Counted from the stretch's first letter, positions 25,536 through 34,055 are shown. The stretch is DNA of 64,000 bases from Chloroflexota bacterium (GCA_005880915.1 VBIW01000039.1:62001-126000); one strand, 5' to 3'. A program made the numbers and translations. The notes: generated by a model from the sequence alone, not told the origin.

Positions 25536-27116
25536 TTGGCGGCGGTCATGGCCCTGGCCGGGTGCCAGCCCGTCGCCACCGTACCGAAGCCGGCGCGGGG
25601 CGGCACCGCCGTGGAGGCGCTGGTAGGCCAGGCGTCTGTGCTCAACCCGCTGTTCGAAACCAACGCGAGCACGCGCGACGTCGACAACCTGATCTACCAA
25701 GGGCTCACCGCGGTCGACTCGCAACAGAACGTGGTCGGCGTGCTTGCCCAGGACTGGAGCGTCTCGCCGGACCACCTCACGTATACGTTCAACGTCCGCA
25801 GTGGTGTGATGTGGGGCGACGGCCAGCCGTTCAGCGTCGACGATGTGCTGTTCACCTTCCACGTCCTGCAGGACCTCGAGTACCAGCAGCCCGGTGCGGA
25901 GGGCTATCGTCAGCTGGGCGTGGCTGCGGGAGGGCCGGGCCAGGTGGTCTTCAGCCTGCGCGCCCCCGACGCCTCGTTCCCGCAGCTGCTGCGCGTGGGG
26001 ATCATTCCCAAGCACATCTTCGTAGGCATGGCCCCCATGCAGATCGCGGCAAGCCCTTACAGCGGGATCCGTGCCTTCGGCACTGGACCTTTCAAGGTCG
26101 GTTCGATCAACCAGCTCGCGATCACGCTCGACCGCAACTCTTACGCCGTGCCGCAGCCATACCTCGACCACCTCGTGCTCCGCACCTATCCGGCGACGGA
26201 TCCGCAGCTTGCGATACGGGCGGTGCTGTCTGGGGCCGCCGACCTTGTGGGCGGGATCCAGCCCCAGGAAGTCGATACGCTGCAGGGCCGCACCGACCTG
26301 ACCGTGCACGAGTCGCGCCTGTTCACGAGCTCGTTCGTGACGTTCAACGTCGATGGAGATGGGCAGCAGTTCTTTGGCGACCCGAAGGTACGGCTCGCAA
26401 TGGTCCAGGCGGTGGACCGGCAGCGGATCGTGGCCGAGGTGCTTGCGGGGCGGGGCGACGCGGATCCGAATCCGATCCCTACGGCGGACTGGGCCTACTC
26501 GGCGGCGGCGGCAAACCTCCATCCGTACGATGCGGTTGCCGCGGCGAGGGCGCTGGACTCGGCCGGATGGGTGCCGGATGCCTCAACCAAGATGCGGTCG
26601 AAGAAGGGCGTGCCGTTCAAGGTCACGCTCGTCGCGGCGGCTTCGTATCCCAACCAGCAGATCGCCGAGGCGATCGCGCGGCAGCTGCTTGACATCGGAA
26701 TCCAGGTCGACGTCAAGCCGCTCCCTGCATCAAAGCTGCTGCAGGACTACCTGCTGACGCACAAGTACCAGATGGCGCTGACCTCGATCGACGTGGGGCC
26801 GGACCCGGACCAGTACTCGCTGTGGCACTCGGGGCTGGATCCCGGCTCGCTGAACTTCGCCTACTCGCGCGGATGGGGGTTGATCGACAAAGATCTCGAG
26901 GACGGGCGCGCGGCGGTCGATCCGCCATCGAGGCTCGCGGCGTACATCGACTTCCAGATGCTGATGGCGGATGCGGCGCCGGCCATCTTCGTCTACGCAG
27001 GCCGGTACGAATACGCGGTCTCGCAGCGCGTGCACGGAGTGCACATGAACAAGGCGATCGAGCCGAGCGATCGGTTCCAGTACGTGACGGACTGGTACGT
27101 GAACACGACCGGGTAA
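25536..27116 (+). CDS. ABC transporter substrate-binding lipoprotein, family 5 (peptide type)
   Basis: An extracytoplasmic solute-binding protein of the peptide/nickel family: GTAVEALVGQASVLNPLFET start, DLIYQGLTAV-like segment, the SBP family 5 signature around LAQDWSVSPDHLTYTFNVRS, then DDVLFTFHVL and FGTGPFKV. A lipobox LAGC follows a hydrophobic run. The TTG at 25536 leaves a very short signal with no basic residue. The same frame continues upstream to an RISRG segment before FLVAALAAVMALAGC, so the true start may be a rare codon such as ATC 25506 inside secG. No permease or ATPase genes are adjacent, so it is an orphan binding protein here. Confidence 0.9.
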   Translation: MAAVMALAGCQPVATVPKPARGGTAVEALVGQASVLNPLFETNASTRDVDNLIYQGLTAVDSQQNVVGVLAQDWSVSPDHLTYTFNVRSGVMWGDGQPFSVDDVLFTFHVLQDLEYQQPGAEGYRQLGVAAGGPGQVVFSLRAPDASFPQLLRVGIIPKHIFVGMAPMQIAASPYSGIRAFGTGPFKVGSINQLAITLDRNSYAVPQPYLDHLVLRTYPATDPQLAIRAVLSGAADLVGGIQPQEVDTLQGRTDLTVHESRLFTSSFVTFNVDGDGQQFFGDPKVRLAMVQAVDRQRIVAEVLAGRGDADPNPIPTADWAYSAAAANLHPYDAVAAARALDSAGWVPDASTKMRSKKGVPFKVTLVAAASYPNQQIAEAIARQLLDIGIQVDVKPLPASKLLQDYLLTHKYQMALTSIDVGPDPDQYSLWHSGLDPGSLNFAYSRGWGLIDKDLEDGRAAVDPPSRLAAYIDFQMLMADAAPAIFVYAGRYEYAVSQRVHGVHMNKAIEPSDRFQYVTDWYVNTTG

Positions 27117-27150
27117 GCCCTACGCGTCGCGCCGACCTCAGAATTGGCGT

Positions 27151-27888
27151 GTGGACCTCGGGCTCAAGGGCCGGCGCGCTCTCGTCACCGCTGCCAGCAA
27201 GGGGCTCGGGCGCGCTTGTGCTGAGGCCCTCATCGGTGAGGGCGCTCAGGTGTACATCTCGTCCCGTGACGCAAAAGCCATCGAGGCCACCGGAATCGCC
27301 ATCGCTGCCACGGGGTGGACCGCGGCCGACGTTGCCAGGGAAGCCGATATCGATGCGCTGATCGAGGCGGCGATCCGCAAGCTCGGGGGTCTGGACGCTC
27401 TCGTAGTCAACGCCGGCGGACCGGCGCCTGGCACCTTCGAGGCGACCCCCATCGAAGCGTGGGACACGGCCTACCAGCTCACCCTCTTGAGCGCCGTCCG
27501 GCTGGTCCGCGGGGCGCTTCCTCACCTCAAGCGCTCCGACCAGGGACGGATCGTTTTCATCACCTCGATCTCGGTCCGCCAGCCGATCCCGAACCTGGTC
27601 CTGTCCAACTCTCTCCGCGCCGCGGTCACCGGCATGGCGAAGACCCTTTCCGCTGAGCTGGCCCCGGATCGGATCACGGTCAACTGCCTGGCTCCAGATG
27701 CGATACGCACCGATGCTCTCCGGCGTCTTGGCGACCTGGAGCAGATGGCGGGGCGGGCTCCGATGAGGCGGCTCGGCGAGCCGGCCGAGGTGGGGGCGGC
27801 GTGCGCGTTCCTTTGTTCGAGCCAGGCGGCCTACATCACGGGGCAGTCGCTCGGGATCGATGGTGGTTCGCTGGTAGGAGTGCACTGA
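27151..27888 (+). CDS. Atypical short-chain dehydrogenase/reductase (BKR-like)
   Basis: A classical-size SDR of 245 residues with a TAASKGLGRACAEAL glycine motif, NAGGPAPGTFE after the fourth strand, and the C-terminal DGGSLVGVH. The catalytic Ser position is kept (FITSISVRQ), but where YxxxK is expected the sequence reads LSNSLRAAVTG, so Tyr and Lys are missing. This matches the SDR subgroup annotated as 3-oxoacyl-ACP-reductase-like with an incomplete active site. Its activity is uncertain. A CAGAAT hexamer lies 6 bases before the GTG, a leaderless-type arrangement. Confidence 0.88.
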   Translation: MDLGLKGRRALVTAASKGLGRACAEALIGEGAQVYISSRDAKAIEATGIAIAATGWTAADVAREADIDALIEAAIRKLGGLDALVVNAGGPAPGTFEATPIEAWDTAYQLTLLSAVRLVRGALPHLKRSDQGRIVFITSISVRQPIPNLVLSNSLRAAVTGMAKTLSAELAPDRITVNCLAPDAIRTDALRRLGDLEQMAGRAPMRRLGEPAEVGAACAFLCSSQAAYITGQSLGIDGGSLVGVH

Positions 27889-27892
27889 TTCG

Positions 27893-28036
27893 TTCAGGTG
27901 GGTGCGTACGTCCCCACCTCTCATTGATCCGTTCAGGTGGGTGCGTAGGTCCCCACCCGGGCCGCTCCGCGGCCCGACCTCCCCGGCAAGCGGGGAGGTG
28001 AAGCTCTCCGCCCCCGGCGAGCGGGGAGGTGAAGCT
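27893..28036. repeat. Dispersed repeat cluster, family C copy 1
   Basis: A direct repeat (TTCAGGTGGGTGCGTA.GTCCCCACC at 27893 and 27931) is followed by GGGCCGCTCCGCGGCCC and two CCCCGGC(A/G)AGCGGGGAGGTGAAGCT units. It fills the gap between the SDR and aminotransferase genes. The end of the last unit provides part of the putative -10 (TACGAT, 28036-28041) of the next gene. Confidence 0.8.
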
Positions 28037-28048
28037 ACGATTCGAACC

Positions 28049-29236
28049 GTGAGCACTGCGGTCCGATTTGCGGAGCGGATGTCGCGCCTGGGGACGGAGG
28101 GCGCCTTTGTGACGCTCGCCCGCGCCCGCAAGCTCGAGGCCGAGGGAAAGCGCATCGTGCATCTGGAGATCGGCGAGCCCGACTTCGCGACGCCGGACAA
28201 CATCGTCGAGGCGGCGATCGGCGCGATGCAGAACGGGTACACGCACTACACGCCGGCGAGCGGGATCTTCGAGGCGCGGGAGGCGGTCGCCGGCTTCGTC
28301 AGCAAGATGCTCAAGACACAGGTCGACACGGACGACGTCGTCCTGGTGCCCGGCTCGAAAAACGTCCTCCTCTTCACGCTGCTCGCATGCATCGAGCCAG
28401 GCGACGAGGTGATCCTGCCCGACCCCGGCTATCCGGCATACGCATCGCAGGTCAACTTCATCGGCGGGGTGCCGAAGCCAGTGCGGCTCCGCGAGGAGAG
28501 CGGCTTTCGCATCGACCTCGACGAGCTGGCCTCGCTGGTCACGCCGAAGACACGAATGCTGATCATCAACACGCCGCAGAACCCGACGGGCGGAGTGCTG
28601 ACCAATGAAGACGTCGACTTCGTATGTGAGCTCGCGCAGAAGCACGACCTGCTCGTGGTTTCCGACGAGATCTACAGCCAGCTGGTCTACGGCTTCCAGC
28701 ATGTGTCGCCGCTGTCGCGTCCCGGCATGCGCGAGCGGACCGTGCTGATGGACGGCCTGTCGAAGTCCTACGCGATGACTGGCTGGCGCCTCGGCTACGC
28801 AGTGGCCCCGCGCGCGCTCGCGGCCAAGCTGGACACGCTGATGATCAACTCGTCATCCTGCGCTGCCGCATTCACCCAGATCGCTGCAATCGAAGCTCTC
28901 AGCTCACCTGAGTCCGAGCATGCGGTGCACCGCATGGTGAAGGTTTTCGAGCACCGGCGAAACCTGGTCGTCGACGGCATCAACGAGATTCCTGGCATGC
29001 GCTGCGCGCGGCCGCAGGGCTCCTTCTACGCGTTCCCGAACATCGCGGGAACCGGCTTCGACGAGCACGAGCTCGCGGATCGCCTGCTCGATGAGGCCGG
29101 CGTCGCCGTGCTGCCCGGTACGGCGTTTGGAGACGGTGGGAAGGGTTTCATACGCCTCGCTTACACGCAGTCGGAGGACGAGCTCAAGCTGGGGCTTCGC
29201 CGGATCAAGGAGTTCGTCGCCGCGAACAAGAAATAA
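28049..29236 (+). CDS. Class I/II PLP-dependent aminotransferase
   Basis: A fold-type I aminotransferase of 395 residues in the aspartate/LL-DAP-like group. VHLEIGEPDFATPDNIVEAA is the N-terminal substrate region, INTPQNPTGGVL the PLP-stacking Asn motif, VSDEIYSQLVY the Asp pair, and DGLSKSYAMTGWRLGY the Schiff-base Lys. GTG 28049 is chosen; the frame upstream reads through the family C repeat. TACGAT lies 7 bases before the GTG. It ends 12 bases before the formate dehydrogenase gene and may be co-transcribed with it. Amino acid specificity is unknown. Confidence 0.92.
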   Translation: MSTAVRFAERMSRLGTEGAFVTLARARKLEAEGKRIVHLEIGEPDFATPDNIVEAAIGAMQNGYTHYTPASGIFEAREAVAGFVSKMLKTQVDTDDVVLVPGSKNVLLFTLLACIEPGDEVILPDPGYPAYASQVNFIGGVPKPVRLREESGFRIDLDELASLVTPKTRMLIINTPQNPTGGVLTNEDVDFVCELAQKHDLLVVSDEIYSQLVYGFQHVSPLSRPGMRERTVLMDGLSKSYAMTGWRLGYAVAPRALAAKLDTLMINSSSCAAAFTQIAAIEALSSPESEHAVHRMVKVFEHRRNLVVDGINEIPGMRCARPQGSFYAFPNIAGTGFDEHELADRLLDEAGVAVLPGTAFGDGGKGFIRLAYTQSEDELKLGLRRIKEFVAANKK

Positions 29237-29248
29237 CATGGTCAGCCC

Positions 29249-31156
29249 ATGGACGATGGTTTAACCCGTCTGACCGAGCCGCTGGTCAGAGAGGGCGGAC
29301 GTCTCCGTCCGGCCTCGTGGGAAGAAGCGCTCAGCAAGGCCGCCGCCGGCTTCGACGCTGCACGACAGAAGGGGCCGCAAGCGTTCGGCATGTTCAGCTG
29401 CTCCAAGACGACCAACGAGATGAACTTCATGGCCCAGAAGTTCACGCGAGTCGTCATGCACAGCAACAACGTCGACAGCTGCAACCGGACTTGACACGCC
29501 CCAAGCGTCGCCGGTCTGGCGACAGTGTTCGGAGCCGGAGGCGGGACATCTTCCTATCAAGAGGCTGAGGACACGAACGTCATCTTCCTGTGGGGTTCTA
29601 ACGCGCGTGAGACGCACCCGATCTTCTTCCACCACTTGCTGCGCGGTGTGCGCAACGGCGCGCGGCTGATCGCGGTCGATCCGCGCCGAACGAGCTCGGC
29701 CGAATGGGCCGACGTGTGGCTGGGCATCGACGTCGGCAGTGACATCGCGCTGGCGAACGCGATGGCGCGCGTCATCATCCACGCCGGCCTGGCAAGCAAG
29801 GAATTCATCGCCGGTGCCACGACTGGATACGAGGAGTTCGCGAGCTGCGTCGAGGCTTACACGCTCGAGCGCGCGGAGGCTGAGACGGGCGTGCCCGCCG
29901 ACGCGATCGAGAAGGTCGCGCTCGACTACGCCCACGCGGAACGCGGAATGATCTGTTGGACGCTCGGCATCACCGAGCATCACAACGCGACGGACAACGT
30001 GCTCGCGCTGATCAACCTCGGTCTCTTGACCGGAAAGGTTGGCCGCTATGGATGCGGGCTCAACCCGCTGCGCGGCCAGAACAACGTGCAGGGCGGCGGC
30101 GACATGGGAGCGATCCCGGCGCGCCTCCCCGGGTTCCAGGACCTCGAGATTCCAGCCATCCACGAGAAGTTCGCCAGGGCGTGGGGCGGCGCGGAGTTTC
30201 CGAGCAAGAAAGGCTGGCACCTCAGCGAGATGTTCGAGGCGATGGATCACGGCGAGCTGCGCTCGATCTATATCGTCGGCGAGAACCCGGCCCGGAGCGA
30301 GGCGGACCAGACGCGCGCTGTGCGTCTCCTGAGCGGGCTTGATCACCTGGTCGTGCAGGACATCTTCCTGACGCAGACGGCGGAGCTCGCGCACGTCGTG
30401 CTTCCCGCGGCGGCGGGCTGGGCCGAGTCGGAGGGCACCGTCACCAACAGCGAGCGCCGGGTGCAGCGGGTGCGCCGCGCCCTCGAGCCGCCGCCGGGTG
30501 CGCGCGACGATATCGACATCATCGGCGAGCTCGCGCGACGCCTCGGATCCGATTGGGGCCACCCGACGGCTGAGGAGGTGTGGGACGAGTGCCGCGCCCT
30601 GTCGCCGATGCACGCGGGCATGGCGTACCGGCGGCTCGACGAGCTCGGCGGGATCCAGTGGCCGTGCCCAGACGAGTCGCACCCCGGGACGCAGTTCCTG
30701 CACGGCCGGTTGTGGAAGGACCCGGTGGAAGGGCCTCGCGCTCCATTCCACGCCGTGGAGAACGATCCTCCCGTCGACAAGCTCACCGAGGAGTTTCCGA
30801 TCCGGCTCACGACGGGGCGGCGCCTGGACTCGTTCAACACCGGCGTTCAGACGGGCGAGTACACCTCGCCGCTGCGCAAGGGCGAGGCGCTGCTCATATC
30901 ACCGGAGGACGGCACGCGATTGGGCGTCGAGGATGGGGAGTGCGTGCGGGCTAGCTCGCGTCGAGGCTCTGTCGAGGTCAACGTTCGATTCGAGCCCTCG
31001 CTGCGTCCCGGTCTTGCCTTCATGACCCTTCATTTCCCTGACCAGGTCGCGACCAACGTGCTGACCATCGACGCGACCGACCCCAAGTCGGGTACGGCCG
31101 AGTTCAAGGCGAGCGCCATCCGGATCGACAAGATTCCCGCGCCGGCCGCGACTTAG
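29249..31156 (+). CDS. fdhA: Selenocysteine formate dehydrogenase, catalytic (molybdopterin) part
   Basis: Catalytic body of a molybdenum/tungsten formate dehydrogenase. The frame is open from ATG 29249 to TAG 31156 except for TGA at 29492-29494, codon 82. That TGA sits in NRT-U-HAPSVAGL, matching the Sec-His motif of FdhF-type enzymes (RV-U-HGPSVAGL), and a SECIS-like hairpin follows, so I read it as selenocysteine. GCGLNPLRGQNNVQGGGDMG holds the active-site Arg region, and the C-terminal MGD-binding domain begins near PIRLTTGRRLDSFNTG. The N-terminal [4Fe-4S] domain expected before RLTEPLVREGGRL is absent and is found at the end of the 32811 gene. Length is 635 residues. The next gene starts directly after the stop. 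Confidence 0.93.
29492..29523 (+). promoter_or_regulatory. Selenocysteine TGA codon and bacterial SECIS-like hairpin
   Basis: TGA at 29492-29494 is followed by stem GTCGCC (29507-29512), loop GGTCT (29513-29517) and stem GGCGAC (29518-29523). The GGTCT apical loop and its distance from the TGA are the same as in the E. coli fdhF SECIS element recognised by SelB. Confidence 0.9.
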
Positions 31157-32818
31157 TTGGACATCCGCACGACCGGGGGACCGGCGACCGCCGAGGAGAT
31201 GGCGGCGGTCGACGGCCTTCTCGGCGAGCCGGAGCCTGTTGACCATCGCGTTGCCTATGGCGGGCGCGCTGCGCGTTCGCAGCGGCACCTGCTTCTTCCG
31301 GTGCTGCATACGATCCAGGACCGCACCGGCTGGGTGAGCCGCGGCGCGCTGGAATATGCGTGCCGGCGCCTGTCGATCCCGCCCGCGGAGGCATATGGGG
31401 TGGTCAGCTTCTACGCGCGCTTCGCACTCGAGCCGCGCGACGCGAAGGTGGTGCACGTCTGCGATGACATCGTGTGCAGCCTCGTAGGGGTCAAGCCGGT
31501 GGAGGGGGCGATTCGCGTGCCTTGCCTCGGCCTGTGCGACCACGCACCGGCGGCCCTGGTCGAGCGATTCGGGGCTAAATACGAGGCGATGCAGATCGCG
31601 CCGTTCGGCCCCGCTGCGGACTCGCTTTTCACGCCCCTCTCCCCAACCCTCTCCCCTGAGGGGAGAGGGGGATTGCTGCGGCGGGTGGGGGTCGTCGATC
31701 CAGACGATATTGAGAGCTACCAGGCCCATGGAGGCTTTGCCGCCCTGAAGCGCGCGCGCGAAATTGGGCCGGCGGGCGTGATCGGCCGGCTGAAAGACGC
31801 CAATCTGCTCGGCCGCGGTGGTGCCGCTTTTCCGACCGGACGCAAGTGGGAGTCGGTCGCCGCGGCGGCGGGGCGGCCGCACTACCTGGTCTGCAACGCG
31901 GATGAGTCGGAGCCGGGAACGTTCAAGGACCGCGTGTTGATGGAGAACGACCCGTTCGCGGTGGTGGAGGCGATGGCGATCGCCGCTTTCGCCGCTGGAT
32001 GCGAGAGCGGCTTTATTTACGTCCGCGACGAGTACCCGCTGGCGCGCAGGCGCATCGGCAACGCGATCTCGCAGGCACGAGGCGCGGGGTTGCTCGACGT
32101 CGACATCGAGGTGCGGCGCGGCGCCGGCGCCTATATCTGCGGCGAGGAGACCGCGCTCTTCAACTCGATCGAAGGGAAGAGGGGAGAGCCGCGCAACAAA
32201 CCGCCTTTTCCGGTCGAGGTCGGGCTTTTCGGCAAGCCGACTCTGGTCAACAACGTCGAGACGCTGGTGAATGTGCTTGACATCGTCAACGGCGAGTTCG
32301 CCGACACGCGGATCTTCTGCGTGTCCGGCAACGTCAGCAGGCCCGGTGTCTACGAGGTTCCGATGGGGACGCCTCTGCGTTCGCTCCTCGAGATGGCCGG
32401 CGCTGGTGGCGTCCAGGCGGTGCTGCTGGGTGGGGCGGCGGGATCGTTTCTCACACCCCAGCAACTTGATGTGCCTTTGAGCTTCGAGGGGACGCGCGCG
32501 ATCGGGGCAACCCTTGGATCCGGCGCGGTGATCGTGTTCGACGAGGCGGCTGACATGAAGCAGGTCCTCTTGCGGATCGCTCGGTTTTTTCGGGACGAGT
32601 CTTGCGGGCAGTGCGTGCCTTGTCGCGTCGGGACGAAGCGGCAGGAGGAGATCCTCGAGCGGATGCTCACCGAGGGGAATGGCGATCGGAGTGCCGATGT
32701 CAGGTTGCTGAGCGATATCGCTCAGGCGATGCGCGACGCTTCGATCTGCGGTCTCGGCCAGACCGCGGCCAACGCCGTCGCTTCGGGGTTGACGCAGCTC
32801 AAGGTGCTGAATGGCTGA
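31157..32818 (+). CDS. NuoE-NuoF fusion: diaphorase subunit of NAD-linked formate dehydrogenase
   Basis: A single 553-residue protein. Residues 1-150 are NuoE/FdsG-like: helical part, then a thioredoxin-fold [2Fe-2S] site with Cys102, Cys107, Cys123 and Cys127. Only 15 residues separate the Cys pairs, against about 35 in usual NuoE. Residues 158-172 ([14 protein letters not shown]) are a translated dispersed repeat. From about 190 onward it is NuoF/FdsB: GRGGAAFPTGRKWE and NADESEPGTFKDR bind FMN and NADH, and Cys483, 486, 489 and 531 hold the N3-type [4Fe-4S] cluster. It should pass formate electrons to NAD+, or run in reverse. TTG start immediately follows the fdhA stop; its end overlaps the next gene by 8 bases. 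Confidence 0.93.
   Translation: MDIRTTGGPATAEEMAAVDGLLGEPEPVDHRVAYGGRAARSQRHLLLPVLHTIQDRTGWVSRGALEYACRRLSIPPAEAYGVVSFYARFALEPRDAKVVHVCDDIVCSLVGVKPVEGAIRVPCLGLCDHAPAALVERFGAKYEAMQIAPFGPAADSLFTPLSPTLSPEGRGGLLRRVGVVDPDDIESYQAHGGFAALKRAREIGPAGVIGRLKDANLLGRGGAAFPTGRKWESVAAAAGRPHYLVCNADESEPGTFKDRVLMENDPFAVVEAMAIAAFAAGCESGFIYVRDEYPLARRRIGNAISQARGAGLLDVDIEVRRGAGAYICGEETALFNSIEGKRGEPRNKPPFPVEVGLFGKPTLVNNVETLVNVLDIVNGEFADTRIFCVSGNVSRPGVYEVPMGTPLRSLLEMAGAGGVQAVLLGGAAGSFLTPQQLDVPLSFEGTRAIGATLGSGAVIVFDEAADMKQVLLRIARFFRDESCGQCVPCRVGTKRQEEILERMLTEGNGDRSADVRLLSDIAQAMRDASICGLGQTAANAVASGLTQLKVLNG
31630..31670. repeat. Dispersed hairpin repeat, family A copy 2 (inside coding sequence)
   Basis: Near-identical to the copy at 1204-1245. 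It lies exactly at the junction between the NuoE-like and NuoF-like domains and is read in frame, so the fusion may have arisen when this element replaced the stop/start region of two separate genes. Confidence 0.88.
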
Positions 32819-33680
32819 GACGGTTTTCGTTGGGCTTCCGAAGAGGTTCGTGTCGCTGAGCGTCGATGGTCGGGAGGTCGAGGTGCTCGAGGGGTCGACG
32901 ATCCTCGATGCGTGCCGTCGGCTTGAGGTGGACACGCCGACTTTGTGTCAGCTCGACAGCCTCACTCCGGTCAACGTTTGTCGTGTCTGCGTCGTTGAGG
33001 TGGAGGGGGCGCGGGTCCTTGTGCCTGCCTGTTCGCGGAAGGTCGAGGCGGGGATGAAGGTGAGGACCGATTCGGAGCGGGTGCGGCACAGCCGCCGGCT
33101 CGTGCTCGAGCTGCTGGGCTCGTCGGTTGACATGTCGCTTTGTTCGGCGCAGGTGCGGGGGTGGATGGAGCGGTACGGCGCGGTGCCTTCGCGGTTCGGG
33201 GCTGGGGCGGCCACGGTGGCGCAGCCGGTGAAGGTGGACAACGAGCTCTATGTGCGCGATTACTCGCGCTGCATCCTTTGTTACAAGTGCGTCGAGGCTT
33301 GTGGGGTCGATGCGCAGAACACGTTTGCCATCGGTGTTGCGGGGCGGGGGTTTGATGCGCACATCTCGACCGAGTTCGACACGTCGCTGCCTGACTCCGC
33401 TTGCGTGTACTGCGGCAACTGCATCGGGGTGTGTCCAACCGGCGCGCTGATGTTCAAGAGCGAGCACGACATGCGCGGGGCGGGGACGTGGGATGAGGGG
33501 CGGCAGGCGGTAACGGAGACGGTGTGTCCTTACTGCGGGGTCGGGTGCATGCTCGAGCTGCACGTGCAGGACAACTCGATCGTCAAGGTGACCTCGCCGC
33601 TCGATAACTCCGTCACCTCGGGGCACCTTTGTGTGAAGGGGCGGTTCGGGTTTGAGTTTGTGCAGAGGAGGAGGGGGTAG
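32811..33680 (+). CDS. N-terminal iron-sulfur part of formate dehydrogenase alpha (NuoG/FdhA-like)
   Basis: A 289-residue electron-wire protein. Cys46, 57, 60 and 74 form a [2Fe-2S] ferredoxin site. Cys154, 157, 160, 164 and Cys198, 201, 204, 208 form two [4Fe-4S] clusters. Cys239, 242, 246 and 274 (TVCPYCGVGC...HLCVKGRFG) form the [4Fe-4S] domain that normally opens the molybdopterin domain. The protein stops ten residues after LCVKG. The His-Cys-ligated cluster usually found after the [2Fe-2S] domain is not recognisable; only His93 and Cys111 remain. It must pair in trans with the catalytic part encoded at 29249-31156. ATG start overlaps the fusion gene. Confidence 0.92.
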   Translation: MAETVFVGLPKRFVSLSVDGREVEVLEGSTILDACRRLEVDTPTLCQLDSLTPVNVCRVCVVEVEGARVLVPACSRKVEAGMKVRTDSERVRHSRRLVLELLGSSVDMSLCSAQVRGWMERYGAVPSRFGAGAATVAQPVKVDNELYVRDYSRCILCYKCVEACGVDAQNTFAIGVAGRGFDAHISTEFDTSLPDSACVYCGNCIGVCPTGALMFKSEHDMRGAGTWDEGRQAVTETVCPYCGVGCMLELHVQDNSIVKVTSPLDNSVTSGHLCVKGRFGFEFVQRRRG

Positions 33681-34055
33681 GGGCGTAGGCGGGGGCACAG
33701 GTGGCCTTTGGCCTGGGTGGGTGGCATTGCGAGGCGGGTGGGGACGGGCTGTGAAGAGGGGTGGGTGGGTCGGTGTGGTGGCCCCGGGATTGCGTGGTGG
33801 CTGTGCAACGCGGGGTTGACGGGCTGTGAAGAGGGGTGGGGGTGGTCGGTCTTTGTGGCCCCGGGGATTGCGTGGTGGCATTGGGCTGCGGGGATAGGAC
33901 GGACTGTGAAGACAGGTGGGGTGGGGTGGTCTGCTGGCCTGGGGGTTGTGTTGTGGCATTGGGTGGGTGGGACGGGCTGTGAAGAGGGGGTGGCCGCGGT
34001 TTGTCTTGGTGGCTTGGAGTTGGGCTGGTGGAATAAGATTTTCTGTTAATTTCGC
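33681..34055. repeat. Degenerate tandem repeat of about 75 bp upstream of HNH gene
   Basis: This 375-base G/T-rich stretch has no credible gene. GACGGGCTGTGAAGAGGGG recurs at 33743, 33818 and 33971, with a variant at 33898, so the period is 73-80 bases; CCCCGGGATTGCGTGGTGG recurs between units. The translated open frame (33708-34049) only mirrors the repeat. The last unit lies 117 bases before the HNH start, and the second HNH gene has the same GGGCTGTGAAGAGG 115 bases before its start. Confidence 0.82.

Noticed and set aside
29495-29524. TGA at 29492 as a nonsense mutation splitting fdhA into a pseudogene
   Set aside because: The frame continues without other defects, the site is the known Sec position of the family and a SECIS-like hairpin follows; decoding as Sec explains it better.
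33708-34049. Open frame of 113 codons with repeated Trp/Gly-rich peptide
   Set aside because: It only translates the 75-bp tandem repeat, has no homologue I recognise, and the period is not constant or a multiple of three.
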